NCBI GenBank assembly: GCA_964036665.1
Contig: OZ038533.1
Location: forward strand, 10,872,413-10,936,412
Direction of reading: 5' to 3'
Origin: Gordius sp. MW1
Lineage: Eukaryota; Nematomorpha; Gordioida; Gordea; Gordiidae
Length of the DNA: 64,000 nt
Below the pieces are notes generated by a model. It worked only from the letters and a program-made list of their open reading frames with translations, was not told the origin of the DNA and did no database searches. Shown here piece after piece: positions 26,454 through 38,160 of the stretch (position 1 is its first letter; each line of letters opens with the position of its first letter). A program made the translations under genes and the position numbers.

Positions 26454-26524
26454 AAAAATATGTGAAAAATTTTGAGGTAAAAATATTTATTTTTTTCGAT
26501 TCTATGTGAAAGAGCATGAAAAAA

Positions 26525-26534
26525 TATATAAAAG
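26525..26534 (+). promoter_or_regulatory. TATA-box-like TATATAAAAG in each monomer (representative copy)
   Basis: TATATAAAAG follows an A-run and is retained in nearly all monomers of both types; rare variants include a TACATAAAAG form near 3,197 and TATACAAAAG near 50,521. It matches the TATA-box consensus for RNA polymerase II. Many satellites are transcribed (general knowledge), so it could give weak periodic transcription on the + strand. In so AT-rich a sequence it may equally be chance. No recognised initiator or other promoter element was found with it. Confidence 0.3.
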
Positions 26535-26752
26535 TAAGCCAATTTGAGAATCCTATTATCCTCGATTGACTTCCGAAAAGAGGTTTTAAGCTGCGAGAAC
26601 TATCATTTTGACAAAAGACAACGTTTTATTGTTGCGATTACTTTGTTGTATCGCAACGTGAGTGCTTAATTTTTGAAAATGGATCTATGCGATCATGATT
26701 TCAAAGTAATAGTTTTCAGATTCTGATAAATTTTTACTTGGGATCATAGAAA

Positions 26753-27097
26753 CCACGTCTGAAAACGACAACTTTCATCGGATGAATACGGTTCAAAGAA
26801 AAATATGTGAAAAATTTTGAGGTAAAAATATTTATTTTTTTCAATTCTATGTGAAAGAGCATGAAAAAATATATAAAAGTAAGCCAATTTGAGAATCCTA
26901 TTATCCTCGATTGACTTCCGAAAAGAGGTTTTAAGCTGCGAGAACTATCATTTTGACAAAAGACAACGTTTTATTGTTGCGATTAGTTTGTTGTATCGCA
27001 ACGTGAGTGCTTAATTTTTCAAAAATGCACTATGCGATCATGATTTCAAAGTAATAGTTTTCAGATTCTGATAAATTTTTACTTGGGATCTTAGAAA
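26753..27097 (+). repeat. Representative type-B monomer (345 bp)
   Basis: This has the same length and the same conserved half as type A, but carries ATGAAT instead of ATGCAT, GGTTCAAAG instead of GGTTGAAAG, and TTTTCAATTC instead of TTTTCGATTC. Its 3' end has TTTTCAG and TTGGGATC in place of TTTTCTG and TTTTTATC. These sites usually travel together over about 140 bp, so A and B are haplotypes rather than random variants. Type B is nearly absent from the first 8 kb and makes up roughly half of the copies after 43.8 kb. Some copies have TTGGGATCTTAG, TTGAGATCATAG or TTGTGATCATAG sub-variants at the same place. Confidence 0.9.
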
Positions 27098-28386
27098 CCA
27101 CGTCTGAAAACGACAACTTTCATCGTATGCATACGGTTGAAAGAAAAATATGTGAAAAATTTTGAGGTAAAAATATTTATTTTTTTCGATTCTATGTGAA
27201 AGAGCATAAAAAAATATATAAAAGTAAGCCAATTTAAGAATCCTATTATCCTCGATTGACTTCCGAAAAGACGTTTTAAGCTGCGAGAACTATCATTTTG
27301 ACAAAAGACAACGTTTTATTGTTGCGATTAGTTTGTTGTATCGCAACGTGAGTGCTTAATTTTTAAAATGGCTCTATGCGATCATGATTTCAAAGTAATA
27401 GTTTTCTGATTCTGATAAATTTTACTTTTTATCATCGAAACCACGTCTGAAAACGACAACTTTCATCGGATGCATACGGTTGAAAGAAAAATATGTGAAA
27501 AATTTTGAGGTAAAAATATTTATTTTTTTCGATTCTATGTGAAAGAGCATGAAAAAATATATAAAAGTAAGCCAATTTGAGAATCCTATTATCCTCGATT
27601 GACTTCCGAAAAGAGGTTTTAAGCTGCGAGAACTATCATTTTGACAAAAGACAACGTTTTATTGTTGCGATTACTTTGTTGTATCGCAACGTGAGTGCTT
27701 AATTTTTGAAAATGGATCTATGCGATCATGATTTCAAAGTAATAGTTTTCAGATTCTGATAAATTTTTACTTGGGATCATAGAAACCACGTCTGAAAACG
27801 ACAACTTTCATCGGATGAATACGGTTCAAAGAAAAATATGTGAAAAATTTTGAGGTAAAAATATTTATTTTTTTCAATTCTATGTGAAAGAGCATGAAAA
27901 AATATATAAAAGTAAGCCAATTTGAGAATCCTATTATCCTCGATTGACTTCCGAAAAGAGGTTTTAAGCTGCGAGAACTATCATTTTGACAAAAGACAAC
28001 GTTTTATTGTTGCGATTAGTTTGTTGTATCGCAACGTGAGTGCTTAATTTTTCAAAAATGCACTATGCGATCATGATTTCAAAGTAATAGTTTTCAGATT
28101 CTGATAAATTTTTACTTGGGATCTTAGAAACCACATCTGAAAACGACAACTTTCCTCGTATGCATACGGTTGAAAGAAAAATATGTGAAAAATTTTGAGG
28201 TAAAAATATTTATTTTTTTCGATTCTATGTGAAAGAGCATAAAAAAATATATAAAAGTAAGCCAATTTAAGAATCCTATTATCCTCGATTGACTTCCGAA
28301 AAGACGTTTTAAGCTGCGAGAACTATCATTTTGACAAAAGACAACGTTTTATTGTTGCGATTAGTTTGTTGTATCGCAACGTGAGT

Positions 28387-30559
28387 GCTTAATTTTTCAA
28401 AAATGCACTATGCGATCATGATTTCAAGGTAATAGTTTTCTGATTCTGATATATTTTTACTTTTTATCATCGAAACCACGTTTGAAAACGACAACTTTCA
28501 TCGGATGCATACGGTTGAAAGAAAAATATGTGAAACATTTTGAGGTAAAAATATTTATTTTTTTTGATTCTATGTGAAAGAGCATGAAAAAATATATAAA
28601 AGTAAGCCAATTTGAGAATCCTATTATCCTCGATTGACTTCCGAAAAGAGGTTTTAAGCTGCGAGAACTATCATTTTGACAAAAGACAACGTTTTATTGT
28701 TGCGATTAGTTTGTTGTATCGCAACGTGAGTGCTTAATTTTTGAAAATGGCTCTATGCGATCATGATTTCAAAGTAATAGTTTTCTGATTCTGATAAATT
28801 TTTACTTTTTATCATCGAAACCACGTCTGAAAACGACAACTTTCATCGGATGCATACGGTTGAAAGAAAAATATGTGAAAAATTTTGAGGTAAAAATATT
28901 TATTTTTTTCGATTCTATGTGAAAGCATGAAAAAATATATAAAAGTAAGCCAATTTGAGAATCCTATTATCCTCTATTGACTTCCGAAAAGAGGTTTTAA
29001 GCTGCGAGAACTATCATTTTGACAAAAGACAACGTTTTATTGTTGCGATTAGTTGTTGTATCGCAACGTGAGTGCTTAATTTTTGAAAATGCACTATGCG
29101 ATCATGATTTCAAAGTAATAGTTTTCTGATTCTGATAAACTTTTACTTTTTATCATCGAAACCACGTCTGAAAACGACAACTTTCATCGGATGCATACGG
29201 TTGAAAGGAAAATATGTGAAAAATTTTGAGGTAAAAATATTTATTTTTTTCGATTCTATGTGAAAGAGCATGAAAAAATATATAAAAGTAAGCCAATTTG
29301 AGAATCCTATTATCCTCGATTGACTTCCGAAAAAAGGTTTTAAGCTGCGAGAACTATCATTTTGACAAAAGACAACGTTTTATTGTTGTGATTAGTTTGT
29401 TGTATCGCAACGTGAGTGCTTAATTTTTTAAAAATGCACTATGCGATCATGATTTCAAAGTAATAGTTTTCTGATTCTGATAAATTTTTACTTTTTATCA
29501 TCGAAACCATGTCTGAAAACGACAACTTTCATCGGATGCATACGGTTGAAAGAAAAATATGTGAAAAATTTTGAGGTAAAAACATTTATTTTTTTTGATT
29601 CTATGTGAAAGAGCATGAAAAAATATATAAAAGTAAGCCAATTTGAGAATCCTATTATCCTCGATTGACTTCCGAAAAGAGGTTTTAAGCTGCGAGAACT
29701 ATCATTTTGACAAAAGACAACGTTTTATTGTTGCGATTAGTTTGTTGTATCGCAACGTGAGTGCTTAATTTTTGAAAATGGCTCTATGCAATCATGATTT
29801 CAAAGAAATAGTTTTCAGATTCTGATAAATTTTTACTTGGGATCTTAGAAACCACGTCTGAAAACGACAACTTTCATCTGATGAATACGGTTCAAAGAAA
29901 AATATGTGAAAAATTTTGAGGTAAAAATATTTATTTTTTTCTTTTCTATGTGAAAGAGCATGAAAAAATATATAAAAGTAAGCCAACTTGAGAATCCTAT
30001 TATCCTCGATTGACTTCCGAAAAGAGGTTTTAAGCTGCGAGAACTATCATTTTGACAAAAGACAACGTTTTATTGTTGCGATTAGTTTGTTGTATCGCAA
30101 CGTGAGTGCTTAATTTTTGAAAATGGCTCTATGCGATCATGATTTCAAAGTAATAGTTTTCAGATTCTGATAAATTTTTACTTGGGATCATAGAAACCAC
30201 GTCTGAAAACGACAACTTTCATAGGATGAATACGGTTCAAAGAAAAACATGTGAAAAATTTTGAGGTAAAAATATTTATTTTTCTCAATTCTATGTGAAA
30301 GAGCCTGAAAAAATATATAAAAGTAAGCCAATTTGAGAATCCTATTATCCTCGATTGACTTCCGAAAAGAGGTTTTAAGCTGCGAAAACTATCATTTTGA
30401 CAAAAGACAACGTTTTATTGTTGCGATTAGTTTGTTGTATCGCAACGTGAGTGCTTAATTTTTAAAATGGCTCTATGCGATCATGATTTCAAAGTAATAG
30501 TTTTCTGATTCTGATAAATTTTACTTTTTATCATCGAAACCACGTCTGAAAACGACAAC
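28387..30559. repeat. Mosaic monomers bridging to the octamer region
   Basis: The first part (28,387-29,090) matches the GTGAAACATTTTG and CTCTATTGAC copies at 18.1-18.7 kb and 24.3-24.9 kb. The part around 29,500-29,870 (CCATGTCTG, AAAACATTTA, CTATGCAATCATG, GAAATAG) matches 36,350-36,660. The GAGCCTG marker appears at 30,301, 13 monomers after the previous one. This is a junction zone where earlier and later haplotypes meet. Confidence 0.8.
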
Positions 30560-33500
30560 TTTCATCGGATGCATACGGTTGAAAGAAAAATATGTGAAAA
30601 ATTTTGAGGTAAAAATATTTATTTTTTTCGATTCTATGTGAAAGAGCATGAAAAAATATATAAAAGTAAGCCAATTTGAGAATCCTATTATCCTCGATAG
30701 ACTTCCGAAAAGAGGTTTTAAGCTGCGAGAACTATCATTTTGACAAAAGACAACGTTTTATTGTTGCGATTACTTTGTTGTATCGCAACGTGAGTGCTTA
30801 ATTTTTGAAAATGGATCTATGCGATCATGATTTCAAAGTAATAGTTTTCAGATTCTGATAAATTTTTACTTGGGATCATAGAAACCACGTCTGAAAACGA
30901 CAACTTTCATCGGATAAATACGGTTCAAAGAAAAATATGTGAAAAATTTTGAGGTAAAAATATTTATTTTTTTCAATTCTATGTGAAAGAGCATGAAAAA
31001 ATATATAAAAGTAAGCCAATTTGAGAATCCTATTATCCTCGATTGACTTCCGAAAAGAGGTTTTAAGCTGCGAGAACTATCATTTTGACAAAAGACAACG
31101 TTTTATTGTTGCGATTAGTTTGTTGTATCGCAACGTGAGTGCTTAATTTTTAAAAAATGCACTATGCGATCATGATTTCAAAGTAATAGTTTTCAGATTC
31201 TGATAAATTTTTACTTGGGATCTTAGAAACCACGTCTGAAAACGACATCTTTCATCGTATGAATACGGTTCAAAGAAAAATATGTGAAAATTTTTGAGGT
31301 AAAAATATATATTTTTTTTAATTCTATGTGAAAGAGCATGAAAAAATATATAAAAGTAAGCCAATTTGAGAATCCTATTATCCTCGATTGACTTCCGAAA
31401 AGAGGTTTTAAGCTGCGAGAACTATCATTTTGACAAAAGAAAACGTTTTATTGTTGCGATTAGTTTGTTGTATCGCAACGTGAGTGCTTAATTTTTGAAA
31501 ATGGCTCTATGCGATCATGATTTCAAAGTAATAGTTTTCTGATTCTGATAAATTTTTACTTTTTATCATCGAAATCACGTCTGAAAACGACAACTTTCAT
31601 CGGATGCATACGGTTGAAAGAAAAATATGTGAAAAATTTTGAGATAAAAATATTTATTTTTTTCAATTCTATGTGAAAGAGCATGAAAAAATATATAAAA
31701 GTAAGCCAATTTGAGAATCCTATTATCCTCGATTGACTTCCGAAAAGAGGTTTTAAGCTGCGAGAACTATCATTTTGACAAAAGACAACGTTTTATTGTT
31801 GCGATTAGTTTGTTGTATCGCAACGTGAGTGCTTAATTTTTTAAAAATGCACTATGCGATCATGATTTCAAAGTAATAGTTTTCTGATTCTGATAAATTT
31901 TTACTTTTTATCATCGAAACCACGTCTGAAAACGACAACTTTCATCGGATGCATACGGTTGAAAGAAAAATATGTGAAAAATTTTGAGGTAAAAATATTT
32001 ATTTTTTTCGATTCTATGTGAAAGAGCATGAAAAAATATATAAAAGTAAGCCAATTTGAATCCTCGATTGACTTCCGAAAAGAGGTTTTAAGCTGCGAGA
32101 ACTATCATTTTGACAAAAGACAACGTTTTATTGTTGCGATTAGTTTGTTGTATCGCAACGTGAGTGCTTAATTTTTGAAAATGGCTCTATGCGATCATGA
32201 TTTCAAAGAAATAGTTTTCAGATTCTGATAAATTTTTACTTGGGATCTTAGAAACCACGTCTGAAAACGACAACTTTCATCGGATGAATACTGTTCAAAG
32301 AAAAATATGTGAAAAATTTTGAGGTAAAAATATTTATTTTTTTCAATTCTATGTGAAAGAGCATGAAAAAATATATAAAAGTAAGCCAATTTGAGAATCC
32401 TATTATCCTCGATTGACTTCCGAAAAGAGGTTTTAAGCTGCGAGAACTATCATTTTGACAAAAGACAACGTTTTATTGTTGCGATTAGTTTGTTGTATCG
32501 CAACGTGAGTTCTTAATTTTTGAAAATGGCTCTATGCGATCATGATTTCAAAGTAATAGTTTTCTGATTCTGATAAATTTTTACTTTTTATCATCGAAAT
32601 CACGTCTGAAAACGACAACTTTCATCGGATGCATACGGTTGAAAGAAAAATATGTGAAAAATTTTGAGGTAAAAATATTTATTTTTTTCGATTCTATGTG
32701 AAAGCATGAAAAAATATATAAAAGTAAGCCAATTTGAGAATCCTATTATCCTCGATTGACTTCCGAAAAGAGGTTTTAAGCTGCGAGAACTATCATTTTG
32801 ACAAAAGACAACGTTTTATTGTTGCGATTAGTTTGTTGTATCGCAACGTGAGTGCTTAATTTTTGAAAATGCACTATGCGATCATGATTTCAAAGTAATA
32901 GTTTTCTGATTCTGATAAACTTTTACTTTTTATCATCGAAACCACGTCTGAAAACGACAACTTTCATCGGATGCATACGGTTGAAAGAAAAATATGTGAA
33001 AAATTTTGAGGTAAAAATATTTATTTTTTTCGATTCTATGTGAAAGAGCATGAAAAAATATATAAAAGTAAGCCAATTTGAGAATCCTATTATCCTCGAT
33101 TGACTTCCGAAAAAAGGTTTTAAGCTGCGAGAACTATCATTTTGACAAAAGACAACGTTTTATTGTTGCGATTAGTTTGTTGTATCGCAACGTGAGTGCT
33201 TAATTTTTGAAAATGCACTATGCGATCATGATTTCAAAGTAATAGTTTTCTGATTCTGATAAACTTTTACTTTTTATCATCGAAACCACGTCTGAAAACG
33301 ACAACTTTCATCGGATGCATACGGTTGAAAGAAAAATATGTGAAAAATTTTGAGGTAAAAATATTTATTTTTTTCGATTCTATGTGAAAGAGCATGAAAA
33401 AATATATAAAAGTAAGCCAATTTGAGAATCCTATTATCCTCGATTGACTTCCGAAAAGAGGTTTTAAGCTGCGAGAACTATCATTTTGACAAAAGACAAC

Positions 33501-36500
33501 GTTTTATTGTTGCGATTACTTTGTTGTATCGCAACGTGAGTGCTTAATTTTTGAAAATGGATCTATGCGATCATGATTTCAAAGTAATAGTTTTCAGATT
33601 CTGATAAATTTTTACTTGGGATCATAGAAACCACGTCTGAAAACGACAACTTTCATCGGATGAATACGGTTCAAAGAAAAATATGTGAAAAATTTTGAGG
33701 TAATGTGAAAGAGCATGAAAAAATATATAAAAGTAAGCCAATTTGAGAATCCTATTATCCTCGATTGACTTCCGAAAAGAGGTTTTAAGCTGCGAGAACT
33801 ATCATTTTGACAAAAGACAACGTTTTATTGTTGCGATTAGTTTGTTGTATCGCAACGTGAGTGCTTAATTTTTCAAAAATGCACTATGCGATCATGATTT
33901 CAAAGTAATAGTTTTCAGATTCTGATAAATTTTTACTTGGGATCTTAGAAACTACGTCTGAAAACGACAAATTTCATCGTATGAATACGGTTCAAAGAAA
34001 AATATGTGAAAATTTTTGAGGTAAAAATATATATTTTTTTTAATTCTATGTGAAAGAGCATGAAAAAATATATAAAAGTAAGCCAATTTGAGAATCCTAT
34101 TATCCTCGATTGACTTCCGAAAAGAGGTTTTAAGCTGCGAGAACTATCATTTTGACAAAAGAAAACGTTTTATTGTTGCGATTAGTTTGTTGTATCGCAA
34201 CGTGAGTGCTTAATTTTTGAAAATGGCTCTATGCGATCATGATTTCAAAGTAATAGTTTTCTGATTCTGATAAATTTTTACTTTTTATCATCGAAATCAC
34301 GTCTGAAAACGACAACTTTCATCGGATGCATACGGTTGAAAGAAAAATATGTGAAAAATTTTGAGATAAAAATATTTATTTTTTTCAATTCTATGTGAAA
34401 GAGCATGAAAAAATATATAAAAGTAAGCCAATTTGAGAATCCTATTATCCTCGATTGACTTCCGAAAAGAGGTTTTAAGCTGCGAGAACTATCATTTTGA
34501 CAAAAGACAACGTTTTATTGTTGCGATTAGTTTGTTGTATCGCAACGTGAGTGCTTAATTTTTTAAAAATGCACTATGCGATCATGATTTCAAAGTAATA
34601 GTTTTCTGATTCTGATAAATTTTTACTTTTTATCATCGAAACCACGTCTGAAAACGACAACTTTCATCGGATGCATACGGTTGAAAGAAAAATATGTGAA
34701 AAATTTTGAGGTAAAAATATTTATTTTTTTCGATTCTATGTAAAAGAGCATGAAAAAATATATAAAAGTAAGCCAATTTGAATCCTCGATTGACTTCCGA
34801 AAAGAGGTTTTAAGCTGCGAGAACTATCATTTTGACAAAAGACAACGTTTTATTGTTGCGATTAGTTTGTTGTATCGCAACGTGAGTGCTTAATTTTTGA
34901 AAATGGCTCTATGCGATCATGATATCAAAGAAATAGTTTTCAGATTCTGATAAATTTTTACTTGGGATCTTAGAAACCACGTCTGAAAACGACAACTTTC
35001 ATCGGATGAATACGGTTCAAAGAAAAATATGTGAAAAATTTTGAGGTAAAAATATTTATTTTTTTCAATTCTATGTGAAAGAGCATGAAAAAATATATAA
35101 AAGTAAGCCAATTTGAGAATCCTATTATCCTCGATTGACTTCCGAAAAGAGGTTTTAAGCTGCGAGAACTATCATTTTGACAAAAGACAACGTTTTATTG
35201 TTGCGATTAGTTTGTTGTATCGCAACGTGAGTTCTTAATTTTTGAAAATGGCTCTATGCGATCATGATTTCAAAGTAATAGTTTTCTGATTCTGATAAAT
35301 TTTTACTTTTTATCATCGAAATCACGTCTGAAAACGACAACTTTCATCGGATGCATACGGTTGAAAGAAAAATATGTGAAAAATTTTGAGGTAAAAATAT
35401 TAATTTTTTTCTGCTCTATGTGAAAGCATGAAAAAATATATAAAAGTAAGCCAATTTGAGAATCCTATTATCCTCGATTGACTTCCGAAAAGAGGTTTTA
35501 AGCTGCGAGAACTATCATTTTGACAAAAGACAACGTTTTATTGTTGCGATTAGTTTGTTGTATCGCAACGTGAGTGCTTAATTTTTGAAAATGCACTATG
35601 CGATCATGATTTCAAAGTAATAGTTTTCTGATTCTGATAAACTTTTACTTTTTATCATCGAAACCACGTCTGAAAACGACAACTTTCATCGGATGCATAC
35701 GGTTGAAAGAAAAATATGTGAAAAATTTTGAGGTAAAAATATTTATTTTTTTCGATTCTATGTGAAAGAGCATGAAAAAATATATAAAAGTAAGCCAATT
35801 TGAGAATCCTATTATCCTCGATTCACTTCCGAAAAAAGGTTTTAAGCTGCGAGAACTATCATTTTGACAAAAGACAACGTTTTATTGTTGCGATTAGTTT
35901 GTTGTATCGCAACGTGAGTGCTTAATTTTTGAAAATGCACTATGCGATCATGATTTCAAAGTAATAGTTTTCTGATTCTGATAAACTTTTACTTTTTATC
36001 ATCGAAACCACGTCTGAAAACGACAACTTTCATCGGATGCATACGGTTGAAAGAAAAATATGTGAAAAATTTTGAGGTAAAAATATTTATTTTTTTCGAT
36101 TCTATGTGAAAGAGCATGAAAAAATATATAAAAGTAAGCCAATTTGAGAATCCTATTATCCTCGATTGACTTCCGAAAAAAGGTTTTAAGCTGCGAGAAC
36201 TATCATTTTGACAAAAGACAACGTTTTATTGTTGCGATTAGTTTGTTGTATCGCAACGTGAGTGCTTAATTTTTTAAAAATGCACTATGCGATCATGATT
36301 TCAAAGTAATAGTTTTCTGATTCTGATAAATTTTTACTTTTTATCATCGAAACCATGTCTGAAAACGACAACTTTCATCGGATGCATACGGTTGAAAGAA
36401 AAATATGTGAAAAATTTTGAGGTAAAAACATTTATTTTTTTCGATTCTATGTGAAAGAGCATGAAAAAATATATAAAAGTAAGCCAATTTGAGAATCCTA

Positions 36501-38160
36501 TTATCCTCGATTGACTTCCGAAAAGAGGTTTTAAGCTGCGAGAACTATCATTTTGACAAAAGACAACGTTTTATTGTTGCGATTAGTTTGTTGTATCGCA
36601 ACGTGAGTGCTTAATTTTTGAAAATGGCTCTATGCAATCATGATTTCAAAGAAATAGTTTTCAGATTCTGATAAATTTTTACTTGGGATCTTAGAAACCA
36701 CGTCTGAAAACGACAACTTTCATCGTATGAATACGGTTCAAAGAAAAATATGTGAAAATTTTTGAGGTAAAAATATATATTTTTTTTAATTCTATGTGAA
36801 AGAGCATGAAAAAATATATAAAAGTAAGCCAATTTGAGAATCCTATTATCCTCGATTAACTTCCGAAAAGAGGTTTTAAGCTGCGAGAACTATCATTTTG
36901 ACAAAAGACAACGTTTTATTGTTGCGATTAGTTTGTTGTATCGCAACGTGAGTGCTTAATTTTTGAAAATGGCTCTATGCGATCATGATTTCAAAGTAAT
37001 AGTTTTCTGATTCTGATAAATTTTTACTTTTTATCATCGAAATCACGTCTGAAAACGACAACTTTCATCGGATGCATACGGTTGAAAGAAAAATATGTGA
37101 AAAATTTTGAGATAAAAATATTTATTTTTTTCAATTCTATGTGAAAGAGCATGAAAAAATATATAAAAGTAAGCCAATATGAGAATCCTATTATCCTCGA
37201 TTGACTTCCGAAAAGAGGTTTTAAGCTGCGAGAACTATCATTTTGACAAAAGACAACGTTTTATTGTTGCGATTAGTTTGTTGTATCGCAACGTGAGTGC
37301 TTAATTTTTTAAAAATGCACTATGCGATCATGATTTCAAAGTAATAGTTTTCTGATTCTGATAAATTTTTACTTTTTATCATCGAAACCACGTCTGAAAA
37401 CGACAACTTTCATCGGATGCATACGGTTGAAAGAAAAATATGTGAAAAATTTTGAGGTAAAAATGTTTATTTTTTTCGATTCTATGTGAAAGAGCATGAA
37501 AAAATATATAAAAGTAAGCCAATTTGAATCCTCGATTGACTTCCGAAAAGAGGTTTTAAGCTGCGAGAACTATCATTTTGACAAAAGACAACGTTTTATT
37601 GTTGCGATTAGTTTGTTGTATCGCAACGTGAGTGCTTACTTTTTGAAAATGGCTCTATGCGATCATGATTTCAAAGAAATAGTTTTCAGATTCTGATAAA
37701 TTTTTACTTGGGATCTTAGAAACCACGTCTGAAAACGACAACTTTCATCGGATGAATACGGTTCAAAGAAAAATATGTTAAAAATTTTGAGGTAAAAATA
37801 TTTATTTTTTTCAATTCTATGTGAAAGAGCATGAAAAAATATATAAAAGTAAGCCAATTTGAGAATCCTATTATCCTCGATTGACTTCCGAAAAGAGGTT
37901 TTAAGCTGCGAGAACTATCATTTTGACAAAAGACAACGTTTTATTGTTGCGATTAGTTTGTTGTATCGCAACGTGAGTTCTTAATTTTTGAAAATGGCTC
38001 TATGCGATCATGATTTCAAAGTAATAGTTTTCTGATTCTGATAAATTTTTACTTTTTATCATCGAAATCACGTCTGAAAACGACAACTTTCATCGGATGC
38101 ATACGGTTGAAAGAAAAATATGTGAAAAATTTTGAGGTAAAAATATTTATTTTTTTCGAT
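30560..38160. repeat. Eight-monomer higher-order repeat, about 2.75 kb, nearly three units
   Basis: The 10-bp-deleted motif CCAATTTGAATCC occurs at 32,051, 34,773 and 37,519, i.e. 2,722 and 2,746 bp apart. The 24-bp difference equals the deletion at 33,702 in one unit. Other markers recur with the same spacing: TCGTATGAATACGG with ATATATTTTTTTTAATTC, AAAAGAAAACG, TTGAGATAAAAA, GAGTTCTTAATTTTTG, GTGAAAGCATG and CGAAAAAAGG. The seventh monomer of the middle unit differs (AAAACATTTA, CTATGCAATC) and matches 29.5 kb, so it was probably converted. The match stops near 38,160. Confidence 0.9.
33631..33951. repeat. Monomer with a 24-bp deletion of the T-rich tract
   Basis: This 321-bp type-B monomer has GAGGTA joined to ATGTGAAAG at about 33,702, removing the AAAATATTTATTTTTTTCAATTCT-like stretch. 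The loss accounts exactly for the shorter octamer unit (2,722 instead of 2,746 bp). It is the only copy I saw without the long A/T-tract region, so it dates the unit as later than the octamer amplification. Confidence 0.85.

Larger units (their letters stand above)
26321..28386. repeat. 1,033-bp three-monomer tandem duplication (2 units)
   Basis: Units 26,321-27,353 and 27,354-28,386 carry the same ordered markers: TTTTTAAAATGGC, GATTACTTTG, ATGGATCTATG, a type-B junction, then TTGGGATCTTAG joined to TATGCATACGG. I saw only two private changes in unit 2 (CCACATCTG near 28,131 and CTTTCCTCG near 28,152). The last monomer of each unit is a B/A hybrid with TTGGGATCTTAG but ATGCAT and TTGAAAG. 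Confidence 0.9.

Noticed and set aside
31170..31364. Family of minus-strand 64-codon frames (17.7-37.8 kb)
   Set aside because: The same stretch of monomer is read each time with satellite variation; there is no ribosome-binding or Kozak context, no codon bias and no excess of synonymous changes visible. Not called as a gene.
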